A stretch of 22,008 nucleotides of DNA from Firm-04 sp964463355 (lineage in GTDB: Bacteria; Bacillota; Clostridia; Oscillospirales; Ruminococcaceae), in assembly GCA_964463355.1 (NCBI GenBank), contig CAYXBP010000026.1, forward strand, positions 1 through 22,008, given 5' to 3'. The notes below the pieces were generated by a model that saw only the letters and a list, made by a program, of their open reading frames with translations, had not been told where the DNA came from and ran no database searches. Position numbers and translations under genes: made by a program. This document shows, one piece after another, positions 1-7,097 of this stretch. Every line of letters starts with the position of its first letter. The first letter of the stretch is position 1.

Positions 1-394
1 CACCGCTTGATGTGTATTCCGTTTCTGTCTCGGACTTCTTGCCGATAAATAAACGGCTTGCAGTTGTTTCTAACTCTTCAAAGGCTTCAACGAAGCGTTC
101 GCATTTCTCCAGCTGTCCGAATGTAAGAGGGAATGTTGTTCGCCCGTATGCATCGGAAAGCTTTTCGCCTTTCTGATGTTCAATCACTCTGCGGAAGCGT
201 TGCATTGTTTCAATATCGTTTGTGAAGTCGTGGAGAATGTGAAAAGCTGTCGCATCGTCAATTTCCGCTCCCTCAATCTGCAAGAACTGCAAAGCATTGT
301 TTACTCTGATAGCATAATCAACAGGCTTTTCGCTTTCGCTGAGAGCAGGAACGATTTTCTTTTTAAGCTCGGCAATATGCTCTGATATTCCATT
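1..394 (-). CDS. Partial mobile-element gene of unknown function, start codon out of frame
   Basis: A minus-strand frame stays open from about 400 to the left edge and encodes about 130 residues, beginning GISEHIAELKKKIVPALSES. It is rich in charged residues and reads as genuine protein (for example DAYGRTTFPLTFGQLEKCE). I do not recognise the family. The only well-placed start is the ATG at 393-391, which overlaps the TAA of the upstream HTH gene and follows an AAGGGG ribosome binding site. That ATG reads in another frame and stops after about 30 codons. One extra G after the ATG (ATGGGA in place of ATGGA) would give MGISEHIAEL and join the two. The gene is therefore either frameshifted by a single-base deletion or starts at an unusual codon. 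By position it belongs to the integrated element. The end of the gene lies outside the window. Confidence 0.5.
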
Positions 395-587
395 AGCTGT
401 TTACCCCTTTCAACTGCTGGAGCTTCTCAACAAACGCATCAAAGTTTATCAAGACTTTGTTATTGACCGTGATACAAGGCACTTTTCCTTGTTTACAAAG
501 CTGTCTTAATGCGTATTCGGACATAAGCCCCGTTTTTGCTACTTCCCTTATAGAGAGCATTTTTGGAATATTTGTAGTTTCTGACAT
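393..587 (-). CDS. Excisionase-like small helix-turn-helix protein
   Basis: This short protein has 64 residues from the chosen start. It matches the shape of MerR/excisionase-type winged HTH proteins: MLSIREVAKTGLMSEYALR forms the helix-turn-helix, and a wing follows with KVPCITVNNKVLINFDAF. Proteins of this type in integrative elements bind the element ends and direct the integrase toward excision, or act as small regulators. The start at 587 (MSETTNIP) is preferred over the ATG at 599. AAAGGA lies 11 bases before it, whereas that same AAAGGA runs directly into the 599 ATG. Its stop overlaps the ATG of the next minus-strand gene (TAATG), suggesting translational coupling. It is divergent from the regulator and integrase genes, unlike the common same-strand xis-int order, so a purely regulatory role is also possible. 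Confidence 0.7.
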   Translation of the reverse strand: MSETTNIPKMLSIREVAKTGLMSEYALRQLCKQGKVPCITVNNKVLINFDAFVEKLQQLKGVNS

Positions 588-638
588 TTGAAAATCCATC
601 CTTTCAAAGTTTAATTTGTGTTTTTTTATATCAACCTG

Positions 639-667
639 TTGACATTCTTATTATATCGTGGTAATAT
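639..667 (+). promoter_or_regulatory. Consensus sigma-A promoter for the regulator-integrase operon
   Basis: TTGACA at 639-644 is separated by exactly 17 bases from TAATAT at 662-667. This is a near-perfect vegetative promoter reading toward the XRE regulator and integrase. It lies in the intergenic space between the divergent HTH gene and the regulator gene. Confidence 0.85.
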
Positions 668-681
668 ATGCTTGAACATAT

Positions 682-698
682 GAAAATAAAGTATTTTC
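682..698. promoter_or_regulatory. Candidate operator palindrome
   Basis: GAAAATAAAGTATTTTC is a perfect 7-base inverted repeat around a 3-base centre. It starts 15 bases after the -10 box, and a further half-site (TTATTTTC, 703-710) follows. It lies between the promoter and the ribosome binding site AGGAGG (711-716). This is a natural place for autorepression by the XRE-type protein encoded just downstream. The binding partner is inferred. Confidence 0.45.
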
Positions 699-725
699 GG
701 TATTATTTTCAGGAGGTTATATGTT

Positions 726-1244
726 ATGGCATATAAAACAGCAATAATCGCATCTCGGTTGAAAGATGCTCGTAAATCAATGGGCTACAGTCTCGAATAT
801 GTTGCGGAGGCTTGCGAAATTCAACAGTATCAAACGGTTTCAAAGTGGGAGAGCGGAAATACAACACCATCTCTTGACAAGCTTTTGTTGCTTTGTGAGT
901 TATACGGTTGCGATGTCGGTTATTTTGTTGGAGAATATGACTGTATGACAAGAAAAAATGCAGACATAAAAGCGGAAACGGGACTTTCAGAGGATGTTAT
1001 AAAACAGTTAAGAACTGATAACGCTTTCTGCAAGTCAAGAATTGAAGCGTTAAACAAATTGATTGAATTTGATAGCGGAACAATCATAGAAGATATTAGC
1101 AAGTTTCTTTTTCACGATTTCAACGGAGAAATTCAAGCAGGGAATGTAGAAATAAATGGAGACAACATTGCCGATGTATTCTTACTTGAAATAATCAGCA
1201 ACTTAAAGGCTTTGCAGCAGAAAACAAACGGAGGTGTAAAGTAA
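726..1244 (+). CDS. XRE/Cro-CI family transcriptional regulator
   Basis: This 172-residue protein has an N-terminal Cro/CI-type helix-turn-helix at roughly residues 7-65. Visible parts are SRLKDARKSMGYSLEYVAEA, the recognition helix region QTVSKWESGNTTPSLDKL, and LCELYGCDVGYFVGEYD. The C-terminal hundred residues are charged and helical in character, with no domain I recognise; they may serve dimerisation or signal sensing. AGGAGG at 711-716 lies 9 bases before the ATG. The gene ends in a TAATG overlap with the integrase start, so the two are co-transcribed and probably co-translated. A role in controlling the integrase and its own promoter is inferred from the adjacent palindrome and from similar regulators in integrative elements and prophages. 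Confidence 0.85.
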   Translation: MAYKTAIIASRLKDARKSMGYSLEYVAEACEIQQYQTVSKWESGNTTPSLDKLLLLCELYGCDVGYFVGEYDCMTRKNADIKAETGLSEDVIKQLRTDNAFCKSRIEALNKLIEFDSGTIIEDISKFLFHDFNGEIQAGNVEINGDNIADVFLLEIISNLKALQQKTNGGVK

Positions 1245-2377
1245 TGGCTACAATCACAAAGAGGGGCAACACTTTTCAAGTTGTTGTTTCTATGGGTTAT
1301 GATAGCGACGGAAAGAAAATCAGGAAAACAACCACTTTCAAGCCTCCTGCAAATACTACTGAGAAGAAAGCAGAGAAGCTCGCAAAAGAATTTGCTTTTG
1401 AATTTGAACAGCGTTGCAAGGGTATGACAGAACTAAAAGAAAATATGCGTTTTGCCGACCTTGTGGAATGGTATTTTGATAACTATGCACCAAACGAATT
1501 AAAAGAAGTTACAGCTTACACCTACAAAGGACAACTTGAAAATCATATATTGCCTGTGTTCGGCAATACAAAGCTCAAGGATTTTAATTCTGCGAAATTG
1601 ACGGCATTTTTTAAGAAAGTTGAGCTTTCCCCTGCTTCTTGCCGTAAGTTGTATATAATTCTGTGTAGCGTATTCAAAAGAGCAGTGCAACAGGGCTTTA
1701 TAAAAGAAACACCCTGTACGAATGTAATTTTGCCAAAAGATAAACGCAAAGCAGAAGAGAAAAAGCCCGTGCTGGAAGAAGCACAGGCTCATAAACTGCT
1801 CGAAATGCTTGAGGGCTATTCTCAGTTTAATACAATCATTAAAGTTTTGTTGTTCACTGGTATGCGTTCGGGTGAGTGTTTAGGGCTACAATGGCAAGAC
1901 GTTGACTTTGATACAATGACAATTCACATTCAACACAACCTTGCAGATGTAGGCGGCAAGCACTGGCTTGATACTCCTAAAACTTCAAGTAGCGTTCGCT
2001 TTATCGGTATGAGCGAAGCCCTGAAAAATATATTGCTGGAGCATAAAGAAGAGCAGGACAAAAAGAAAAAAGCTGTAGGACGTGCGTACAAATATCCCGA
2101 TATGGTCTTTACATCAGAACTCGGAAATTATGTTGATAGAAGCTTTCTTAATACACAATTCAAGCGATTTGTTGCCGATACGGATTTCAGTTACATTTCA
2201 TTGCACAGCTTACGGCATTGCAACGCAACACTTTTAATCAACAGCGGAATTGATTTGAAAATCGTTTCAGAATTGCTCGGACACTCCGATGTATCAACAA
2301 CTGCAAATATTTACGCTGATGTGTTGGCAAGCTCTAAAGCTAAAGTTGCCGAATTAGTTTCACTGAAGCTCAAATAA
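1244..2377 (+). CDS. int: Tyrosine recombinase, integrase of an integrative element
   Basis: This is a 377-residue phage/Tn916-type site-specific integrase. Residues 1-60 form an arm-DNA-binding domain (TKRGNTFQVVVSMGYDSDGK). Residues about 65-160 are the core-binding SAM-like domain. Residues about 170-377 are the catalytic domain. All catalytic residues are visible: Arg208 in TGMRSGE, Lys246 in DTPK, His321 and Arg324 in HSLRH, His347 in LLGHSD, and nucleophile Tyr357 in TANIYADV. The protein is full length for the family and appears active. It overlaps the upstream regulator gene by one base. It is the last element-type gene before host-like DNA, so an attachment site is expected just downstream. 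Confidence 0.95.
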   Translation: MATITKRGNTFQVVVSMGYDSDGKKIRKTTTFKPPANTTEKKAEKLAKEFAFEFEQRCKGMTELKENMRFADLVEWYFDNYAPNELKEVTAYTYKGQLENHILPVFGNTKLKDFNSAKLTAFFKKVELSPASCRKLYIILCSVFKRAVQQGFIKETPCTNVILPKDKRKAEEKKPVLEEAQAHKLLEMLEGYSQFNTIIKVLLFTGMRSGECLGLQWQDVDFDTMTIHIQHNLADVGGKHWLDTPKTSSSVRFIGMSEALKNILLEHKEEQDKKKKAVGRAYKYPDMVFTSELGNYVDRSFLNTQFKRFVADTDFSYISLHSLRHCNATLLINSGIDLKIVSELLGHSDVSTTANIYADVLASSKAKVAELVSLKLK

Positions 2378-2408
2378 TTTGATGTCCGTGATGACTATTT
2401 GATGTCCG
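2378..2408 (+). repeat. Pair of 11-base direct repeats after the integrase, candidate arm-binding sites
   Basis: TTTGATGTCCG occurs at 2378-2388 and again at 2398-2408, exactly 20 bases apart (about two helical turns), starting just after the integrase stop codon. The N-terminal domain of Tn916-family integrases binds short direct repeats near the element ends, so these are candidate arm sites. The exact attachment core is not visible. Confidence 0.5.
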
Positions 2409-2450
2409 ACAAGATGAAACGATAATATTTTTTTAGATACGATACATTAC

Positions 2451-2477
2451 GAAAAGCCTTATAAATAAGGGCTTTTC
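2451..2477. terminator. Inverted repeat downstream of the integrase, possible terminator or attachment region
   Basis: GAAAAGCCTTAT and ATAAGGGCTTTTC form a 12-pair stem with a two-base loop and one bulged G. There is no strong T-run after it, so termination would be weak. It may mark the element boundary, because AT-rich DNA (AATATTTTTTTAG) precedes it. Confidence 0.35.
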
Positions 2478-2844
2478 AAGACGATTAAAAATGTTTCAAA
2501 ACGGCACAATTATAACTCAAAGAGATAATCCGATATCGCTTGCGAGATTTTGTGCCCATTACAAACGGCGTATTTACGCGGCGCGGGGCATACAAAAACA
2601 GAAAAGAGCCATTTTTCTGTCATTTTTCTGCAACAAATCCCGTTGTTTTAAAGCAACGGGATTTTTTGTATCATATTGTATTGTGCAAGTTTAGTTTCAA
2701 CAATCTGTTCGATTAAGCAAAACGGTAGACTGAATGATTTACGACTATAAAAAGAAATGTTGCACAAATTGCTTTGCTGATTCTTGTGCAATGCTACAAA
2801 AGCGGAATGAAATTTGATTTGAAATGCTAAAACGCGGTGACATG
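2478..2844. other. Intergenic region without a supported gene
   Basis: This stretch lies between the element end and the next promoter. It contains a short GC-rich patch around 2565-2590 in otherwise AT-rich DNA and the terminator at 2636-2667. No reading frame here has a convincing ribosome binding site or recognisable protein. Two tandem GGTGACAT copies at 2836-2851 overlap the -35 region of the next promoter. Confidence 0.5.
2636..2667 (+). terminator. Rho-independent terminator
   Basis: AATCCCGTTG (2636-2645) pairs perfectly with CAACGGGATT (2654-2663) around an 8-base loop, and a run of T follows to 2667. It terminates plus-strand transcription, either of the integrase operon or of a truncated host transcript. 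Confidence 0.8.
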
Positions 2845-2873
2845 GTGACATCTTGATAAAATTGTGATATAAT
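2845..2873 (+). promoter_or_regulatory. Promoter for the Cys-rich small frame and lipoprotein gene
   Basis: GTGACA (2845-2850) lies 17 bases before a perfect TATAAT (2868-2873). The -35 box is the second half of a tandem GGTGACAT duplication (2836-2851), which could be a regulator site. A 50-base leader leads to a GGGGGGAG ribosome binding site. Confidence 0.65.
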
Positions 2874-2926
2874 AAATCAAAAGACCGATTCGATTGTATA
2901 ACTACTTAAAAAGGGGGGAGTCCAAT

Positions 2927-3040
2927 GTGCTAGAGAACTTATCCCACGGATGTGGAAAGTATGAATACAAAATAATAAATATGCCTGAATGTAAGTGCGG
3001 CAAAACTGCTGTATTGCCGCTTGCCGTATGCGTATGTTAG
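2927..3040 (+). CDS. Candidate 37-residue Cys-rich peptide, GTG start
   Basis: A GTG at 2927 lies 6 bases after a strong GGGGGGAG and opens a frame of 37 codons ending in TAG at 3038-3040. The peptide has five cysteines, with PECKCGK in the middle and AVCVC at the very end. It has no signal peptide or membrane segment. It sits between a clear promoter and the lipoprotein gene, whose AGGAGG begins 10 bases after its stop. The DNA at about 2993-3022 can also fold into a hairpin (AAGTGCGGCAA with TTGCCGCTT). The competing ATG at 2925 gives only two codons before a stop. It may be a leader peptide, a small secreted or modified peptide, or chance. I do not recognise it. Confidence 0.35.
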   Translation: MLENLSHGCGKYEYKIINMPECKCGKTAVLPLAVCVC

Positions 3041-3063
3041 TATATTGTTAGGAGGAACAACCT

Positions 3064-4457
3064 ATGCGTAAACTTTTCTATTCCAGCGTTATGCTCGCCG
3101 TGATTTTAAGCTTAACATCATGCTCAGATGCGGATTCATCCAGTCAGCAGATGAGCATCTCTGAAAACTCACAGACTACGCTGATGATTTTACAAGTAGC
3201 ACAGATGCTTCAACGACTACTTCTTTCAATTTAGCTGGTAATCCGGATGATCCAATGCTGGTGCCTTTCACATCCATTTCTATTGAAGAAGATCAGGTTC
3301 GCAGTTTATTTGAACCGTTTGAAAACTTTTCTATTTCAGATGATTTCAACATCAACATCCCAAATGTAAACACTTTAGAAAACTATAAAACTGTAATTAA
3401 AGTAACACAGAATGTAGCTGAATACGTACAGGAATTTACGGATATTTTCCAATATTTATTTCCAGGCAAAACAATGAATGAATATGCGCTCTTTTATGAT
3501 AGCGAAAAAGGTTCTTCTGAAGAAAGATGGGAAATGAACGAAGACGGAGAAGAGGTCATGGTTTCTCCTTATCATCTTGTGAAGGATGACTATGATGCAA
3601 TCATGTCTGGAAATGAGGGCGAAGTATGGTTCATTTATGATGAAAATCGAATGCTCAGATATGGCTATGGCGATAAGGCAACAGAGGATGTAAAAAATAA
3701 TCCCGTTAGGCTTGACTTGGGCGTTTGCATGGGGTATGGGTATTGCTTTCTAGAAACAAACGATTATTTTGACCGTAGTACGGGAATAGCAACCTATCCA
3801 CCAGATAGCACAGAGAAATTTATGCTTTCTGGAGAAGAGGTTGCTATTTGTGATGCTGTTCAATACTATGAAAATTTTGTTAATAACATACCGCAGGTTT
3901 ATCGCGAATATGAGGAACACGGTGGAATCAAAGAAACACCTTTGGAAACACGCGTTGTGGAAGTGGATGTTTGCCAACTTGCCACTCAACAATTTGGCTA
4001 TCACTTTATTGTAACTAGGTGCCATAATGGTATTTCGTTTGATTATATGCGTGATGGCACATCCCATACGGACATGGGAGGGGCTCAGTGGGGTACTACT
4101 ATGGCAGATGCATATATGATTCGCAAAGACAGTATAGCAGGAATCGAATGCTATTATCGCTGCCAGGAAATTGAATATTCTGAAAAATTGGAAAAATATC
4201 TCCCTCTGGAAACCGCAGTCGATATTGTTGCAAACAAATTGACAAAGAGTGTCACATTCGAAGTTGAAAAAGTTGAACTATCTTATATTCGGAAACATAT
4301 CTTGAATGATGAGGGCCATATTGATATTGACGGTGGGTATCCGGAATTGCATTTTCTTTCTTGGCGGTTTACTTTCCGTAATACAAACGACAATAGCTAC
4401 TATGTATGTTATGTAGACCTGCATGACGCAGATTCGTTCCGATATTATGCTTATTAA
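3064..4457 (+). pseudogene. Lipoprotein of unknown function, interrupted by a one-base frameshift
   Basis: The start at 3064 follows AGGAGG by 8 bases and gives a classic lipoprotein signal peptide, MRKLFYSSVMLAVILSLTSC, with lipobox LTSC and the lipidated Cys at residue 20. A Ser/Gln/Thr-rich linker follows. Near 3177-3182 the frame is lost: the original frame runs into a stop at about 3232, while the +2 frame continues smoothly as ADDFTSSTDASTTTS and then about 400 more residues to 4457. One missing base explains this. The large domain is acidic and contains no family I recognise. Its C-terminal part (LPLETAVDIVANKL, then a Trp/Phe-rich strand region) vaguely resembles PepSY-like lipoprotein domains, which is weak evidence. 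If intact it would be an outer-face membrane-anchored protein of about 464 residues. A sequencing error or a genuine inactivation are both possible. Confidence 0.75.
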
Positions 4458-4497
4458 CGATGTAGAAGTCGCTTAAAACGAATTGCCTGGCATTCAC

Positions 4498-4568
4498 AAG
4501 AGATAGACCTCTTTCTGCTCCATTAGCTGCATTGCTTTTGGCAGATTGTTGTCTATCTCTTGTTTTTT
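4498..4568 (+). terminator. Terminator of the lipoprotein gene with a long loop
   Basis: AAGAGATAGAC (4498-4508) pairs perfectly with GTCTATCTCTT (4551-4561), and GTTTTTT follows. The 42-base loop contains its own small CTGC/GCAG hairpin. It works on the plus strand only, since no T-run exists on the other side. Confidence 0.7.
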
Positions 4569-4626
4569 ATGGTACGACAGAAGGAAACGATTTTGTTGCA
4601 TGTCATCTCTTTGTTTTACACAGATA

Positions 4627-5148
4627 TTACTGCGTTTGAATCCGTTTGAGCAAACCAGTCTGCTTCATCACAGCAAAGGCAATCACAAACACCACAGCTG
4701 CCGCAGTCCCTTGCAGAATATTCCCTGGCAAAGAAGCAGCCGCGCCTGCAAGACCGTACAAGATTGTATCGTAGGTAAAGTATCCGCAGATCATAATGAG
4801 TTCCGACACCACTGCGCCAACGCATAATAAAATATTTATTGCTTTGACACTTTTATTTTTGCAAAGATGCAACACACCCAGCATTACAATCACCATCAGC
4901 GATTTGATCATTGCTGTTGCAGGAGCATAAATCATATATCCAGACAGCACATCTGCCAAAGCTGCACCCAATGCAGAGGCAATAACCGCATATGCACCAC
5001 CAATCACCACGGCAGACAGCAGAATGAAGCAATCGCCCATATTAAAGTATCCAAGAGGCAGCGGCACCCGCAAAAACGAAGTTCCGACAAACACGAAAGC
5101 CATAAACAAAGCTGCATAGACTGCCTTCATGACAGCGTTTGATTTCAT
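4627..5148 (-). CDS. ECF-type vitamin transporter S component (substrate-binding membrane protein)
   Basis: This 173-residue protein has about six membrane segments. The N-terminus carries the short helix and hydrophobic stretch typical of ECF S components (MKAVYAALFMAFVFVGTSFL). Next comes the substrate-loop and second helix region PLPLGYFNMGDCFILLSAVV and the small-residue helix IASALGAALADVLSGYMIYA. The A-x-x-x-A type packing helices bind the shared T component. It would capture a vitamin or related precursor and use the common EcfA/EcfT energy module encoded elsewhere. The LGYFNMGD and ALADVLSGY features resemble the pantothenate/HMP/pyridoxine group, but I cannot assign a substrate. It is a single gene with its own promoter. 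The ribosome binding site GAGGTGAT precedes the ATG at 5148. Confidence 0.85.
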   Translation of the reverse strand: MKSNAVMKAVYAALFMAFVFVGTSFLRVPLPLGYFNMGDCFILLSAVVIGGAYAVIASALGAALADVLSGYMIYAPATAMIKSLMVIVMLGVLHLCKNKSVKAINILLCVGAVVSELIMICGYFTYDTILYGLAGAAASLPGNILQGTAAAVVFVIAFAVMKQTGLLKRIQTQ

Positions 5149-5293
5149 TGCAGATCACCTCAGAAAAAACGAGTCATATTTCAAATTGTATACATGAAAA
5201 GCGATGGCAACACTGCACAGAGCTTGTGCGGGGCTGACGAATAGTTCTCCAAACTATTTTCATCATTGTAGCACGATGCAACGCCTTTGTCAA
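5149..5293 (-). promoter_or_regulatory. Promoter and structured leader of the ECF transporter gene
   Basis: On the minus strand TTGACA (5293-5288) is followed after 17 bases by TACAAT (5270-5265), an excellent sigma-A promoter. The leader of about 110 bases contains two perfect hairpins: AATAGTT/AACTATT (5240-5258) and GCACA/TGTGC (5215-5229). Complementary ATGAAAA/TTTTCAT arms (5257-5263 with 5194-5200) could close them. ECF S genes are often riboswitch-controlled, but I see no match to a known class. Confidence 0.6.
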
Positions 5294-5327
5294 GAGGAAA
5301 ACACGCTGGTCTTTGCTTCTCTGAGGG

Positions 5328-6245
5328 CTATGAAAATGGATCATCATAACACCAGAGCTTTGTGCGCAAGCCTTCACCCTTGCCGCTTAATTCGATTCTC
5401 CCTACAGTGCCCTGAATGAATCCTGCACACTTTACCGTATCACCAATATCTTCGCCGCAATACCCCATATATTCAAGAAATTCACCGTGCATTTTCTGCA
5501 TACTGCGCTTGATGCGGATATCCAGTGCTTTTTGCGGATCAGAAAGATATGTTTTATCCAGCAAAATCTGTTTTACCCGTGTGATTTCTCTCTGCGTGGC
5601 TTCTGTATTAGTAGCGGTAAAGGTACCGTATTCACCAGAAGCATCTGCCATATCAATGCGGCTGATCATACGGCTTAGATCTGTACATTCGCCTTTGGCG
5701 ATTACCTGTGCTGCCGCAACAGTATACAAAGGCGGATTTGTTTTTGCTGTAACCCGCACATGATTCGGCACCGTGATATATGGTGAACCGCCATTGAGCA
5801 GATAATTATAGTGATTGAGCATCTCCCACATGGAAGCACTTTCTTTCACAAACATATAGCGGCTGGCAGTCACACCCGATTCGTATGTTACATGCGGCAG
5901 ATCATACATTGTCATCAACGAACTCAATGTTGCTGAGGGGTAAAGTCCAGGCTTTGGTTGATTATGCATCAACGCAGCGGTAAAGCTTCGTGAAACAATT
6001 GTCACAAAACGCTTGTTGCTGCGCATTTCGGAAGTATACTGTTCAATAATGCCATCATGCAGCAGAACATTATCCAAATACAATTTTGCTCTGCTTGGAT
6101 ATAGATACAGTGTTCTCTCCGCAATCATGGTGGCGCGCAGTGTGGCATACGGCAGATAGCGATCGCGCACCAGCGAAAAGGAGATGCAATCAGTGAGATC
6201 AACAGCAGTTGTACCGTTGCGGGAAATATTCAGCTTGATGTTCAT
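5328..6245 (-). CDS. Phage baseplate-hub-like protein (late control D / XkdQ type)
   Basis: This 305-residue protein starts at MNIKLNISRNGTTAVDL, preceded by GGGAGG with 7 bases spacing. The first 100 residues resemble the first beta-domain of gpD/XkdQ hub proteins: SFSLVRDRYLPYATLRATM, a short description of an offset ligand (LYLDNVLLHDGIIEQYTSE), then FVTIVSRSFTAALMHNQPKP. The later part alternates beta strands and ends with a domain containing GEFLEYMGYCGEDIGDTVKC. Hub proteins join the tail tube to the spike in contractile and siphophage tails. It is the last gene of the phage-like operon and the only one suggesting a tail tip. No spike, LysM or lysozyme domain is visible. The assignment is based on general resemblance. 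Confidence 0.6.
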   Translation of the reverse strand: MNIKLNISRNGTTAVDLTDCISFSLVRDRYLPYATLRATMIAERTLYLYPSRAKLYLDNVLLHDGIIEQYTSEMRSNKRFVTIVSRSFTAALMHNQPKPGLYPSATLSSLMTMYDLPHVTYESGVTASRYMFVKESASMWEMLNHYNYLLNGGSPYITVPNHVRVTAKTNPPLYTVAAAQVIAKGECTDLSRMISRIDMADASGEYGTFTATNTEATQREITRVKQILLDKTYLSDPQKALDIRIKRSMQKMHGEFLEYMGYCGEDIGDTVKCAGFIQGTVGRIELSGKGEGLRTKLWCYDDPFS

Positions 6246-6258
6246 AAGGCAACCTCCC

Positions 6259-6657
6259 TTATGGCTGCAAAACAGGGTCACCTGCTACACCGATGAACTC
6301 CAGTACCACATGACAAAGTGCCGTTCCGTCCTCGTTTTGCAGCTTGTAACCAGTTAGTTTTAAGGAAGAAAACCCTGTACCTCCCAAAGTAAAAGCATAA
6401 GTGGTTTGATGATTCAAAGCAGCGCGCAGTACAACCAGCAAAGCATTACGCATTGCCGCTGCCACACGGCATCGAATCTGTAAATGACAAGGTTTTTTGT
6501 CAAGCGGCAGTTCATGCCAGCAACCATTCCACATTTGCTGTTGTTCATAGGGGCGTTCTTCCTGTAATGTAAAGCCATCCACCGTTAACGTAATATTGTC
6601 CAATGGGATGCGATAGGTGATGCGCTGCACATTAGCCGTTGCTGCCCGATAAGGCAT
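6259..6657 (-). CDS. Small phage structural protein, tail- or connector-like
   Basis: This protein has 132 residues from the start MPYRAATANVQ. The ATG at 6657 is 9 bases after AGGAGG; the ATG at 6663 is only 3 bases after it and less likely. The protein is mostly beta-strand in character (NITLTVDGFTLQEERPY, TYAFTLGGTGFSSLKLTGYK, ALCHVVLEFIGV), with one helix (AAAMRNALLVVLRAALNHQ). The profile suits a small tail tube, tail completion or adaptor protein, but I do not recognise the family. It overlaps the end of the preceding gene by 26 bases, and the hub-like gene follows after 13 bases, so it is part of the same operon. Confidence 0.6.
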   Translation of the reverse strand: MPYRAATANVQRITYRIPLDNITLTVDGFTLQEERPYEQQQMWNGCWHELPLDKKPCHLQIRCRVAAAMRNALLVVLRAALNHQTTYAFTLGGTGFSSLKLTGYKLQNEDGTALCHVVLEFIGVAGDPVLQP

Positions 6658-7084
6658 CAGCATCCACCTCCTTTATTTTTTGCATATGCAGAAGTGTCTG
6701 TACCGTCATATGTGCCTCCAGACAAAAGCGATCAATCTGCTTGTCGTAGTAGATCGCATCAGTAGTCACCGCAGTAATCTGCCAACCGAGTGCAAAAGCA
6801 GCAGGCAATAAATCACTGGACACGCGGTTCTGTAGGCAAATTTCGTTGTTGTCGCTTGTTGGGGATTGCAGAAATCGTACCGAAAAAGTCGCTGTTGTTG
6901 GCATAATGATTGCATCATCCATATCAATGGGCGCATGGATTTGCAGCTTTTGAGAAGAAGCCACCGCCATCAAAGTATCGCCATGAACAGTAAGCGGCAT
7001 ATTGGGGTATTCCACATAGCATGGGATTCCGCGCTGGAACAACTGCAATGCAAGCTGTTCCAGCAAAGATTTGAACTGTGCCAT
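6632..7084 (-). CDS. Phage tail-terminator or head-closure-like protein
   Basis: This 150-residue protein begins MAQFKSLLEQLALQLFQRGI, an amphipathic helix, and then alternates beta strands (LTVHGDTLMAVASSQKLQIH, FSVRFLQSP, ALGWQITAVTTDAIYYDK). It finishes with a helix ending at LLHMQK. Length and a helix-then-sandwich layout fit tail terminator or neck proteins, which lie at this place in phage operons. That is an inference from order and shape. AGGAG lies 7 bases before the ATG at 7084. It starts 13 bases after the previous gene and overlaps the next. Confidence 0.5.
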   Translation of the reverse strand: MAQFKSLLEQLALQLFQRGIPCYVEYPNMPLTVHGDTLMAVASSQKLQIHAPIDMDDAIIMPTTATFSVRFLQSPTSDNNEICLQNRVSSDLLPAAFALGWQITAVTTDAIYYDKQIDRFCLEAHMTVQTLLHMQKIKEVDADALSGSNG

Positions 7085-7097
7085 GGAACCTCTCCTC

